Part shown: positions 1 to 7,268 of the stretch, in pieces
Layout of the letters: each line of letters opens with the position of its first letter
How positions within the stretch are numbered: the stretch's first letter is position 1
Source of the DNA: JAOUEA01 sp039933515
GTDB lineage: Bacteria > Actinomycetota > UBA4738 > HRBIN12
NCBI GenBank assembly: GCA_039933515.1
Contig: JBDTNY010000039.1
Location: 1-18,041, forward strand
Reading direction: 5' to 3'
DNA length: 18,041 nt
Notes under the pieces: model-generated
Databases searched by the model: none
What the model was told of the DNA's origin: nothing
What the model saw: only the letters and a program-made list of their open reading frames with translations
Translations under genes and position numbers: made by a program

Positions 1-684
1 ATCGTGGCGATGGGCGGCGGCGGGTTCTCCGACGACGACACCGGGCTCGATCGCTTCGTCACCGATCTCACGGGCGCGGCGAACCCCCGGGTGTGTTTCG
101 TGCCCACGGCCTCGGGCGACGCCGCCTCCTACGTGACCCACTTCGAGGTCGCCTGTGCCTCTCGAGGGTGGGTGCCATCGCTGCTCACGCTCTTCGAGCG
201 GCGGGTGGCCGACATCGGCGCCTTCCTCGGCGAGCAGGACGTGATCTACGTGGGCGGAGGGAACACGGCGAACATGCTGGCGATCTGGCGCCACCACGGA
301 GTGGACACCGCGCTCCGTGCGGCCTGGGACGGCGGCGTCGTGCTCTGCGGTGTGAGCGCCGGCGCGAACTGCTGGTTCGAGGCGTCGAGCACGGACTCCT
401 ACGGGATCGGCCGCGCCGACGCGCTCGGCGACGGGCTCGGGTTCCTGCCGGGGAGCTTCTGCCCGCACTACCACGGGGAGCCGGAGCGCCGGCCCGGCCT
501 GCACCGTCTGATCGCGAGCGGGGAGCTGCCCGACGCGATCGCGTGCGACGACTTCGCGGCCGTGCATTTCTCCGGCACGCAGCTGGTCGAGGCGGTCGCG
601 TCTGACCCGCGCGCGGGCGCGTATCGCGTCACACAGGCGGGCGGGGGCGCCGTGGAGACGCACCTGCCGGTCCGAGCCTTGTGA
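1..684 (+). CDS. Peptidase E-like serine peptidase (S51 family), 5' partial
   Basis: This looks like a peptidase E / alpha-aspartyl dipeptidase-type enzyme, a cytoplasmic class I glutamine-amidotransferase-fold serine peptidase that clears small Asp-containing peptides. The frame opens with IVAMGGGGF, the Gly-rich first strand typical of the family. It is already open at base 1, so the true start probably lies just upstream and the GTG at 4 is unlikely to be the start. The nucleophile elbow GVSAGA (Ser about residue 118 counted from base 4) and the later PHYHGE histidine segment (about 154-159) fit a Ser-His pair. YVGGGNTANML (about 82-92) is the family's other hallmark. The length of about 226 aa is normal. 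Two GC-rich hairpins follow the stop. The fold is secure; the substrate is inferred from the family, and cyanophycinase-like or other amidotransferase-like members cannot be excluded. Confidence 0.82.
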   Translation: MVAMGGGGFSDDDTGLDRFVTDLTGAANPRVCFVPTASGDAASYVTHFEVACASRGWVPSLLTLFERRVADIGAFLGEQDVIYVGGGNTANMLAIWRHHGVDTALRAAWDGGVVLCGVSAGANCWFEASSTDSYGIGRADALGDGLGFLPGSFCPHYHGEPERRPGLHRLIASGELPDAIACDDFAAVHFSGTQLVEAVASDPRAGAYRVTQAGGGAVETHLPVRAL

Positions 685-687
685 GCA

Positions 688-720
688 CCGGGCGCTCGCC
701 CGGCCGGGCGGCAGCGCCCG
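688..720 (+). terminator. Tandem GC hairpins after the peptidase E-like gene
   Basis: Two perfect hairpins begin 4 nt after the stop. In the first, CCGGGCG (688-694) pairs with CGCCCGG (697-703). In the second, CGGGCG (705-710) pairs with CGCCCG (715-720). There is no T-tract, so this is at best a terminator of the U-tract-less kind common in GC-rich actinobacteria. The stem sequence CCGGGCG is repeated at 688 and 704. Confidence 0.4.
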
Positions 721-744
721 CGCGCGGCGCCCACACGGGCGAGG

Positions 745-750
745 TAGCCT
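745..750 (+). promoter_or_regulatory. -10 element (TAGCCT) of hutH, leaderless
   Basis: TAGCCT ends 7 nt before the hutH ATG at 758, so transcription is predicted to start at or next to the A of the start codon. No clear -35 and no Shine-Dalgarno are visible. The same geometry recurs at several other genes in the window. Confidence 0.5.
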
Positions 751-757
751 GCTCGCC

Positions 758-2287
758 ATGACCGTCGCTGTCGGGGAACCGCTGACGCTCGCCGACGTGG
801 TGGCCGTCGCGGATGGCGCCCCGGTCTCCTTCCCCGCCGCGGCGCGTGCGCGCGTCGACGTGGCGCGAGACGTGATCCGCACGGCGGTCGAGTCGGGCGC
901 GACGATCTACGGGGTCACGACCGGCTTCGGCTCCCTCGCCGACGTGCGGATCGAGCCTGAGCAAGCGGCCGAGCTCCAACACGGCATCGTCCGGTCGCAC
1001 GCCACCGCAGTGGGCCCGCCCCTCAGCCGCGAGGAGGCCAGGGCGATGCTCCTGCTGCGGGCGCATGTGCTCGCGCTCGGCTATTCGGGCGTGCGGCCTG
1101 TCGTGATCGACCTGATGGTCGAGATGCTGAACCAGGACGTGATCCCCGCGGTGCCCCAGCAAGGGTCGCTCGGGGCCTCGGGCGACCTCGCCCCGCTCGC
1201 GAACCTCGCCCTTCCCCTGATCGGGCTCGGGAACGTGCTCTCGCCCGAAGGAGGGCTGGAGCCCGCGCCGGTCGCGATGCGCCGGGCGGGGCTCGAGCCG
1301 CTCTCGCTGGAAGCCAAGGAGGGCCTCGCGCTCGTGAACGGCACCCAAGGGATGCTGTCGGTGGGCGTACTGGCGGCCGTCCGCGCGGCTTCGCTTGCGC
1401 GCACCGCCGACGTCGTGGCGGCGATGACGATCGAGGCAGCGCTCGGCACCGACGCTCCCTTCGACGAGCGGCTCCAGCGGCTCCGGCCCCATCCGGGACA
1501 GGGGGCGAGTGCCGCGAACCTGCGGCGTCTGCTCGCCGACTCCCCGATCCGTGAGTCGCACCGCGACAGCCCGCACCTCGTGCAGGACGCCTACTCCTTG
1601 CGGTGCGCGCCCCAGGTGCACGGGGCCACGCGCGATGTGCTCGGCTTCGTGAACGGGGTCCTCGCGATCGAGTGCAACAGCGTGAGCGACAACCCGATCG
1701 TGCTGCCCGACGACCGCGAGGTGCGCAGCGGCGGGAACTTCCACGGGGCGCCGGTCGCGATCGCGCTCGACGCGCTGGCTGCCTCGCTCGTCTCGCTCGC
1801 CTCGATCAGCGAGCGGCGCCTGTACCGGCTCCTGGACGTGAAGCAGTCGAACGGCCTGCCCGCGTTCCTCGTGCACGGGAGCGGCTTGAACTCCGGGTTC
1901 ATGCTCGTGCAGTACACGGCGGCCTCGTTGGTATCGGAGTCCAAGTCGCTCGCGCACCCGGCCTCGATCGATTCGATCCCCTCCAGCGCCGGCCAGGAAG
2001 ACCACGTGAGCATGGGGATGACGGCGGCACGCCACGCGCGGGAGGTGGTCACGAACGCCGAGACGGTGCTCGCGCTCGAGGCGCTCGGGGCGGCGCAGGC
2101 GCTCGACCTGCGGCGCCCGCTCCTGCCCGGGCCCGCCACCCGGGCCGTGCATGACGCGATCCGCGCCTCGGTGCCGTTCTTCGAGGCCGATCGCGAGTTC
2201 GGGCCCGACATCGCCGACGCGATCGCGCTCGTGCGATCGGGCGCGCTGGTGCGGGCGGCCGAAGCCGTTACCGGGCCGCTGGCGTAG
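758..2287 (+). CDS. hutH: Histidine ammonia-lyase
   Basis: HutH deaminates L-histidine to urocanate, the first step of histidine breakdown, in the cytoplasm. The 509-aa length is standard. The Ala-Ser-Gly triad that cyclises into the MIO electrophile is at residues 140-142 in GSLGASGDLAPL. Catalytic Tyr51 is in YGVTTGFG. His81 (RSHATAVG) and the late QEDHVSMG segment carry the His and Glu expected in histidine-specific rather than Phe/Tyr ammonia-lyases. The ATG at 758 is placed by the start of the homologous sequence and by a -10 just upstream. The gene converges on hutI, the third enzyme of the pathway, and their 3' ends overlap by 20 bp. The urocanase gene that should act between them is not in this window. 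Confidence 0.95.
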   Translation: MTVAVGEPLTLADVVAVADGAPVSFPAAARARVDVARDVIRTAVESGATIYGVTTGFGSLADVRIEPEQAAELQHGIVRSHATAVGPPLSREEARAMLLLRAHVLALGYSGVRPVVIDLMVEMLNQDVIPAVPQQGSLGASGDLAPLANLALPLIGLGNVLSPEGGLEPAPVAMRRAGLEPLSLEAKEGLALVNGTQGMLSVGVLAAVRAASLARTADVVAAMTIEAALGTDAPFDERLQRLRPHPGQGASAANLRRLLADSPIRESHRDSPHLVQDAYSLRCAPQVHGATRDVLGFVNGVLAIECNSVSDNPIVLPDDREVRSGGNFHGAPVAIALDALAASLVSLASISERRLYRLLDVKQSNGLPAFLVHGSGLNSGFMLVQYTAASLVSESKSLAHPASIDSIPSSAGQEDHVSMGMTAARHAREVVTNAETVLALEALGAAQALDLRRPLLPGPATRAVHDAIRASVPFFEADREFGPDIADAIALVRSGALVRAAEAVTGPLA

Positions 2288-3515
2288 GGGGGCCTTCGGC
2301 GACGACGTCGCCGCCCATGATCACGCCGAGGACGGGGTTGTGCCCGGGCCGGTACGGGACGGAGGCGAACCTCGGGGCGTCGAGCAGCAGCAGGTCCGCC
2401 CGCATCCCCGGAGCGAGCGTCCCGATGCTTCCGCCGAGGCCGAGCACGTGGGCCGGGTTCGCCGTGGTGGCGGTGAGCGCCTCGAGCGGCGCGAGCCCGT
2501 AGACCGTGCTCGCCATCGCGATCGCTTCCGGCATCGAGCACACCGGCGACGTGCCGGGGTTGAAGTCGGTGGCGATCGCGATGGCGGCATCGGCGTTCCG
2601 GAGCGCCGCGACGTCGGCGGGCTGCGCCCGCAGGAAGAAGGTCGAGGCGGGAAGCAGCACGGCGACGGTTCCGTGCGCGGCCAGCGCGCCGGCTCCCGCG
2701 GCGTCGGTGTGGTTGAGGTGATCGGCGCTCCGCGCGCCGAGCTCGGCCGCCCGCGCGGCCGCCCCCGTGTGCCCGAGCTGGTCGGCGTGCACGCGCAAGG
2801 GGAGGCCGGTCGCCTCGGTGGCCGTCGCGACCGCCTCGAGGTCCGTGAGCGAGAAGGCGATGTCCTCGACGTAGATATCGACGGCGTCGATGAGGCCGTC
2901 GGCTGCGGCGCGCGGGATCAGTTCCTCGGTTGCTGCGCGGACCCAGTCCGGGCGCGCCCACCCCTCGGGGAGGGCGTGACAGGCGAGCAGCGTCACCGAG
3001 CAGGTCTGCCCGGTCTCGGCCGCCAGGCGCCGCGCCAGGCGCGCCTGGCGGATCTCTTCTTCCACCCCGAGCCCGTAGCCCGTCTTCAGCTCGAGCGCGG
3101 TGGTGCCGTGCGCGAGCATCTCGGCGAGCAACGGACGGCAGAACGCGAGCACCTCGTCGTCGTCGGCCCCGCGCAGCATCCGGCTCGATCGGAAGATCCC
3201 GCCTTCCTGACCGTGCAGCTCCTGGTAGGAAACCCCCCGCAGCCGGGCCTCGAACTCATCGTCTCGCCACCCGATGAACGGCAGGTGCACGTGGCAGTCC
3301 ACGAACCCCGGCACGATGCATCCCGTAGTGGGATCGCCGATCGTGGGTTCCCACGGGAGCCCGTCCGCGGGGCCGGCGTACACGATCGTGCCGTCCTCCC
3401 AGGCGACGCCGGCACCACCGTCGGTGACGGCGGCGGCGAGCTCCGATGCCGCGATCGGCGGCCGTTCCACCGCGGTCGCCATCGACGCGGCGACGGCCGC
3501 ACCCCGGGTTCCCAT
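2268..3515 (-). CDS. hutI: Imidazolonepropionase
   Basis: HutI hydrolyses 4-imidazolone-5-propionate to N-formimino-L-glutamate, the third step of histidine catabolism. It is a metal-dependent amidohydrolase. Signatures, in order, are PGFVDCHVHL (metal-binding HxH), ELKTGYGL, the DIYVEDIAFS segment, VHADQLGHTG, SADHLNHTD, and ATDFNPGTSPVCSM with the conserved metal-binding Asp. The reading frame extends far upstream, but family homology begins only near MGTRGAAVAA, so I start at the ATG at 3515 (415 aa). A second in-frame ATG lies at 3482. A TAGGCT -10 is 7 nt upstream of 3515, which supports that start as a leaderless mRNA. The stop codon is 20 bp inside the hutH 3' end. The gene is divergent from the SRPBCC gene at 3571. 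Confidence 0.93.
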   Translation of the reverse strand: MGTRGAAVAASMATAVERPPIAASELAAAVTDGGAGVAWEDGTIVYAGPADGLPWEPTIGDPTTGCIVPGFVDCHVHLPFIGWRDDEFEARLRGVSYQELHGQEGGIFRSSRMLRGADDDEVLAFCRPLLAEMLAHGTTALELKTGYGLGVEEEIRQARLARRLAAETGQTCSVTLLACHALPEGWARPDWVRAATEELIPRAAADGLIDAVDIYVEDIAFSLTDLEAVATATEATGLPLRVHADQLGHTGAAARAAELGARSADHLNHTDAAGAGALAAHGTVAVLLPASTFFLRAQPADVAALRNADAAIAIATDFNPGTSPVCSMPEAIAMASTVYGLAPLEALTATTANPAHVLGLGGSIGTLAPGMRADLLLLDAPRFASVPYRPGHNPVLGVIMGGDVVAEGPPTPAAR

Positions 3516-3522
3516 GCCGCGC

Positions 3523-3528
3523 AGCCTA
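3523..3528 (-). promoter_or_regulatory. -10 element (TAGGCT) of hutI, leaderless
   Basis: Read on the minus strand this is TAGGCT, followed by 7 nt and the hutI ATG at 3515. No Shine-Dalgarno is visible. It shares a 55-bp intergenic region with the divergent promoter at 3559. Confidence 0.5.
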
Positions 3529-3540
3529 GCTGCATCGGTT

Positions 3541-3558
3541 CGGCCCGACGCCGGGCCG
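3541..3558. promoter_or_regulatory. Inverted repeat between divergent hutI and SRPBCC promoters
   Basis: CGGCCC (3541-3546), a 6-bp spacer, then GGGCCG (3553-3558). The repeat lies between the two facing -10 elements and directly abuts the forward one. It could be an operator, but in DNA this GC-rich a chance repeat is possible. Confidence 0.3.
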
Positions 3559-3564
3559 TACAGT
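3559..3564 (+). promoter_or_regulatory. -10 element (TACAGT) of the SRPBCC gene, leaderless
   Basis: TACAGT ends 6 nt before the ATG at 3571 and no Shine-Dalgarno is present. The identical hexamer precedes the TPP riboswitch at 5750. Confidence 0.5.
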
Positions 3565-3570
3565 GGTTCC

Positions 3571-4029
3571 ATGCAGGTGCGCCGCGAGATCGTGCTCCCC
3601 GTGCCGCCCGAGGAGGCCTGGGCGGTGCTGATGGACTGGGAGCGCCAAGCCGAGTGGATGCTCGACGCGGACCGCGTCGACGTCGTCTCCGACCATCGAG
3701 AGGGGATCGGGGTCCGGCTGGCCGTGAAGACACGGATCGCGGGCGTCCCCGCGTTCACCGAACCGATGGAGGTGACGGGGTGGGATCCGCCGCGCCGTCT
3801 CGACATCCGCCACGGGAGCCTCGTGGCGGGCAACGGCTCGTGGGAGTTGATCCCGGTCGAAGGCGGCGCGCGGTTCGTGTGGACCGAGGACATCCGGCTG
3901 GCGGTGCCGCTCGTGGGCGATCTCGCCGCCCGGCTCTACCGCCCGGTCATGCGGATGCTGATGGGCCGCGCGATGGAGGGGCTGCGTCGCTACGTGATCG
4001 CGATCGGACCCGGGGCGTCGCGCGCCTAG
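3571..4029 (+). CDS. SRPBCC-fold (polyketide cyclase/START-like) protein
   Basis: A 152-aa helix-grip protein. It opens with the characteristic strand REIVLPVPPEEAWAVLMDWE (about 4-23), has the mid-domain WDPPRRLDI segment and closes with a long C-terminal helix (about 120-145). Such proteins bind hydrophobic ligands in a cavity, and the family is too varied to name the ligand. The ATG at 3571 fits both the family N-terminus and the leaderless -10. The gene is divergent from hutI and converges on the diguanylate cyclase gene, and the two share a CTAG stop overlap (4026-4029). A role in histidine catabolism cannot be inferred from position alone. A second, distinct SRPBCC protein lies at 13145. 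Confidence 0.82.
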   Translation: MQVRREIVLPVPPEEAWAVLMDWERQAEWMLDADRVDVVSDHREGIGVRLAVKTRIAGVPAFTEPMEVTGWDPPRRLDIRHGSLVAGNGSWELIPVEGGARFVWTEDIRLAVPLVGDLAARLYRPVMRMLMGRAMEGLRRYVIAIGPGASRA

Positions 4030-5663
4030 TTCGACTGCTGCATCGCCGCCACCGTCACGCGATCGCGCCCGGACTCCTTCGCGTCGTAGAGCGCCCCGTC
4101 GGCGGCCACCAGCAGCGCGGTGGCGTCGTCCACCAGCTCGCCGACGTGCGTGACCACCCCGAGGCTCCCCGTGACCTGCAGCGTTCCCGCCGTGGTGATC
4201 ACCGGGTCGTGCGAGATCTCCGTCCGGATGCGCTCGGCGGCCCGCGCCGCCTCGGCGGCGTCGGTGCCCGGGAGCACGATCATGAACTCCTCACCCCCGA
4301 ATCGTCCCACCGAGTCGTACACGCGGACCGCGTGCTCGAGCCGACGGGCGATCTCGCGGAGCACCTCGTCGCCGACGATGTGGCCGTGGGTGTCGTTGAC
4401 GTGTTTGAAGTGGTCGAGATCGAGCATCGCCAGCGACACGGGCTGGCCCTGACGGTCGCCGCGCGACATCTCCTCGATCAAGATCTCGATGATCCGGTTG
4501 TGGTTCCACAGGCCGGTGAGCGGGTCGTGCGTCGCGGCCTCCTCGGCCGCGGCCTTCGCCGCCTGCAGCTCGGCTTCGACGCGCTTTCGCTCCGTGATGT
4601 CGCGGATCAGCCCCACGAACATCCGGTCGTCGTCGACCTTCGCCTCGCTCACCGAGATGTCGATCGGGAAGACCGAGCCGTCCTTGCGGCGCGCGACCGT
4701 CTCGCGGCCCGACCCCAGGATTCGCTGCTCGCCGGTGTCCACATAGTGGCGGATATGGTCGTCGTGCCGCATCCGGTCCTCGACGGACATCAGCATGTTC
4801 ACGTTCTGACCGATCAGCTCGTGCTCATCGAAGCCGAAGATGCGTTCGGTCGCGGGGTTGATCGAACGGATCAGCCCGGTCTCGTCGATCGTGATGATCG
4901 CGTCGACCGCCGTGTTCACGATCGCGGTGGTACGCGCCTCGCTCCTGGCGAGCTGGGCCGTGCGTTCTTCCACCCGCATCTCGAGCTCGGCGTTCTTGTC
5001 CACGATCGTGCGTCGGGTGCGCCGGGCCACCGCGACCACCCAGACGAACAGGATCGCGAGGATCGCGAGCACCGCGAGGTTGATCCGCTCGATACGGTCG
5101 CGCTGGATCTTCGCGCTCCGCTGGAGGTCGTTGGTCACGCGCGCCGTCTGGTAGATCACGGTCGTGTAGAGGCCGTCGAGCTCCTGGTCCGACCGGGTGC
5201 CGATCTGACCGGTGCTCTCGCGGTGCAACAGCCGCGCCGTCGCCTGGCTCCGGAAGCTGTCGACCTGTGCTCCGAGCAGCTGCAGGTCGGCGCGGAGCGC
5301 GGGGTCGCTGACGGCGTCGACCGGGTCGCCGGCGGGCGACGTGCCCCCGTTGAGCGCGGACTGCACCAGGAGCGTGGCCTCCGTCAGCCGGCTGAAGACC
5401 GCCACGCCCACGTCGACCGAACGGTCGCCGCCCAGCGCTTGCACCAGGTAGAGGTGGGCCGCTCCGACCCGGGTCGCGACCCCATCGGCGATCGGCAGGT
5501 GCTCGGTCTGTTCGCGGTTGATCCGCGCCGTCCTCTCCTGTCCGTACGCCACGAGGCCCATCGCGAGGATCGCGGTGAGCACCACGAGGGGGGTGAGGAT
5601 GTCCCGGCCTCGGCGCGGTCGCCCCTGCGGGCGCTGCGGGCGTCGTTCGGCGCGTGTCGGCAT
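4026..5663 (-). CDS. Membrane PAS-GGDEF diguanylate cyclase, candidate haem PAS
   Basis: A 545-aa inner-membrane sensor predicted to make cyclic di-GMP. In order: a basic N-terminus; TM1 about 21-40; an extracytoplasmic domain of about 150 residues; TM2 about 195-213; a short coiled coil (about 220-243); a PAS domain about 244-360; and a GGDEF domain about 375-540. The active site is GGEEF (456-460). The inhibitory RxxD (Arg447-Asp450) lies exactly five residues before it, so product feedback is expected. The PAS core resembles FixL: GQNVNMLM, then His300 where FixL has its haem ligand, and Arg320 where FixL has its oxygen-contact Arg. The ATG at 5663 is the only sensible start before TM1. 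GGAGG lies 2 nt upstream, which is unusually close. The longer frame upstream is shadow sequence. The gene is divergent from the TPP riboswitch/permease unit. Confidence 0.9.
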   Translation of the reverse strand: MPTRAERRPQRPQGRPRRGRDILTPLVVLTAILAMGLVAYGQERTARINREQTEHLPIADGVATRVGAAHLYLVQALGGDRSVDVGVAVFSRLTEATLLVQSALNGGTSPAGDPVDAVSDPALRADLQLLGAQVDSFRSQATARLLHRESTGQIGTRSDQELDGLYTTVIYQTARVTNDLQRSAKIQRDRIERINLAVLAILAILFVWVVAVARRTRRTIVDKNAELEMRVEERTAQLARSEARTTAIVNTAVDAIITIDETGLIRSINPATERIFGFDEHELIGQNVNMLMSVEDRMRHDDHIRHYVDTGEQRILGSGRETVARRKDGSVFPIDISVSEAKVDDDRMFVGLIRDITERKRVEAELQAAKAAAEEAATHDPLTGLWNHNRIIEILIEEMSRGDRQGQPVSLAMLDLDHFKHVNDTHGHIVGDEVLREIARRLEHAVRVYDSVGRFGGEEFMIVLPGTDAAEAARAAERIRTEISHDPVITTAGTLQVTGSLGVVTHVGELVDDATALLVAADGALYDAKESGRDRVTVAAMQQSN

Positions 5664-5749
5664 GTCCTCCGCAACATCGGGCGCTCGGGGGAGCACTTGA
5701 GCGGCGGCGGGGGGTTCTTTCGGATGGTTCGCGTGCCGGGGCACTGCCG

Positions 5750-5755
5750 TACAGT
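5750..5755 (+). promoter_or_regulatory. -10 element (TACAGT) of the TPP-riboswitch transcript
   Basis: TACAGT sits about 10-15 nt upstream of the aptamer, at the right distance for the transcript to begin just before it. A weak TTCGCG at 5728-5733 with a 16-bp spacer is the only -35 candidate. Confidence 0.45.
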
Positions 5756-5765
5756 TGGTGGCTGA

Positions 5766-5855
5766 AGCAGGGGAGCCCGGTGTCGCCGGGCTGAGAGGCC
5801 GGCCGGGAGCTGGCGACCCTTCGAACCTGACCCGGGTCATGCCGGCGGAGGAAGC
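5766..5855 (+). ncRNA. TPP riboswitch (THI element)
   Basis: The conserved core is clear in order: GGGG (5770-5773); a hairpin AGCCCGG/CCGGGCT (5774-5792); CTGAGAG; a variable arm with stem GCCGGC/GCTGGC (5798-5814); ACCCTTCGAACCTGA (5816-5830); and the closing segment CGGGTCATGCCGGCGGAGGA (5833-5852). It should bind thiamine pyrophosphate. The Shine-Dalgarno GGAGGAA (5847-5853) is part of the conserved 3' strand of the aptamer and lies 6 nt before the ATG at 5860. Ligand binding should therefore mask the ribosome site directly, with no room for a separate expression platform. By eye the P1 helix looks short and imperfect. Confidence 0.93.
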
Positions 5856-5859
5856 GACG

Positions 5860-7266
5860 ATGTCACCGGTCACCGAGCAGCTCGAGGAACCGCCCGAACG
5901 CCGGGCGACGGCGTGGGGTATCCGTCCGGTGCCGGCGGCGCTCAGGCGGCTCCGCTCGCTCGACCTCGCGGTCCTGTGGGGCGACCTCTCGATCGGGTTG
6001 CTGGTGCTCGTGTCCGGCGCGCTGCTCGTCCCTGCGCTCGGCCTGCCGCGCGCGCTCCTGGCCATCGTGGTGGGGAGCCTGATCGGGTGCCTCCCGCTCG
6101 CGTTCGTGGGGCTCGCAGGCGCGCGCGAGGGGGTGCCGGGCATGGTGCTCTTCCGCCCGGTGCTCGGGCGGCGCGGCTCCTACGTGCCGAGCGCGATCAA
6201 CCTCGTGCAGTTGGTCGGCTGGACGGCGTTCGAGTTCTGGGCGATGGGCCGGGTGGCCAACGCCGTCGGCGGCGATCTCCTCGGGCTCGAGGCGCCGGTG
6301 GTCTGGATGGCGATCGTCGCGGTCGTGTGCACGGCGCTGGCGATCGCCGGCCCGGTCTTCGCGGTGCGGCGGTGGCTCGAGCGCTTCGGGGCGTGGGTCG
6401 TGGCAGCCGCGGCGCTGTGGATCACGGCGCGGGTCCTGGCGGTGGGTGACCTCGGCGCGGTCTGGCGCGCGCCGGGCACCGGCGGACTCCCGTTCTGGCT
6501 GGCGGTCGACCTGGTGATCGCGATGCCGGTCTCGTGGCTCCCGCTCGTGGCCGATTTCAACCGGTTCGCGCGGAGCCCGCGCGGCGCGTTCGCCGGCACG
6601 TTCTGGTCGTACGCCGCGGGCAACGCGTGGTTCTACGCCCTGGGGGCGTTGCTCGTGCTCGCCGCCGGCGCGGGCGCCGACGTGCTCGACATCGGCACGA
6701 CGATCGCCGCCACCGCAGGTGGGGCCGTCGTGCTGCTCGTGTTACTCGCCGGGGAGAGCGACCAGGCGATGGCGAACATCTACTCGAGCGCGGTCTCGAT
6801 CCAGAACGTGCGTCCCGAGGTGCGCCAGCGGCCGCTGATCCTCGGGGTGGGAGCCCTGGGGTTCGCGATCGCCCTCGCGATCGGCGATCACGCTGCCGGC
6901 ACCTTCGAATCCTTCCTGTTCTTGATCGGATCGGTGTTCGTGCCGCTGTTCGGCGTGTTCCTCGCCGAGTGGGGGGTCATCTGGCGCGGCCGATTCGGAG
7001 AGGCCGCCCTCTTCGACGAGGCTGTGCCGGGGCTGCGGTGGCGCGCCGTGATCCCGTGGGTGACCGGCTTCGCCGTCTATCAGTGGTGCGTGCCGCTGGG
7101 GCCAGCATGGTGGACCGGCGCCGTCGAGCGTGCCGTCACCGCGCTCGGGCTGCCGTTCCCCTTGTTCGGGGGGTCCTGGGGGGCGAGCCTGCCCGCGTTC
7201 GCCGTGGCGTTCGTGCTGGCGCTCGTCGTGGGGCGAGCGCCGGGGACGCGGCTGAACCCGCGGTGA
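5860..7266 (+). CDS. cytX: CytX-type hydroxymethylpyrimidine/thiamine-precursor permease (NCS1 family)
   Basis: A 468-aa polytopic permease with about 12 hydrophobic segments, predicted to import a thiamine precursor, probably the pyrimidine HMP. The sequence matches the CytX branch of the cytosine/purine (NCS1) transporters: LWGDLSIGLLVLVSGALLVP (about 39-58), GVPGMVLFRPVLGRRGSY (about 91-108), then LVGWTAFEFWAMG (about 118-130). The TPP riboswitch immediately upstream supports thiamine-related substrate specificity and predicts repression when TPP is plentiful. I choose the ATG at 5860 because GGAGGAA is 6 nt upstream; the frame continues upstream only through the riboswitch. The 3' end leaves 2 bp to the convergent cupin gene. 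Family assignment is strong; the exact substrate is inferred. Confidence 0.9.
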   Translation: MSPVTEQLEEPPERRATAWGIRPVPAALRRLRSLDLAVLWGDLSIGLLVLVSGALLVPALGLPRALLAIVVGSLIGCLPLAFVGLAGAREGVPGMVLFRPVLGRRGSYVPSAINLVQLVGWTAFEFWAMGRVANAVGGDLLGLEAPVVWMAIVAVVCTALAIAGPVFAVRRWLERFGAWVVAAAALWITARVLAVGDLGAVWRAPGTGGLPFWLAVDLVIAMPVSWLPLVADFNRFARSPRGAFAGTFWSYAAGNAWFYALGALLVLAAGAGADVLDIGTTIAATAGGAVVLLVLLAGESDQAMANIYSSAVSIQNVRPEVRQRPLILGVGALGFAIALAIGDHAAGTFESFLFLIGSVFVPLFGVFLAEWGVIWRGRFGEAALFDEAVPGLRWRAVIPWVTGFAVYQWCVPLGPAWWTGAVERAVTALGLPFPLFGGSWGASLPAFAVAFVLALVVGRAPGTRLNPR

Positions 7267-7268
7267 GC

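Noticed and set aside
629..2152. A 507-codon minus-strand frame antisense to hutH
   Set aside because: Low-complexity Arg/His/Glu-rich translation with no domain; a shadow of hutH.
3516..3893. A longer N-terminus for HutI reaching to 3893
   Set aside because: The extra 126 residues are antisense to the SRPBCC gene, show no family similarity, and would run through both divergent promoters.
2151..5765. A 1204-codon open frame on the plus strand across hutI, the SRPBCC gene and the diguanylate cyclase gene
   Set aside because: It lies antisense to hutI and the cyclase (clear family motifs on the minus strand), is Arg/Gly/Asp-rich with no recognisable domain, and is explained by the lack of stops in high-GC antisense DNA.
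5755..5859. Start of the permease at 5755
   Set aside because: The extra 35 codons are the TPP aptamer itself. The ATG at 5860 has the Shine-Dalgarno.
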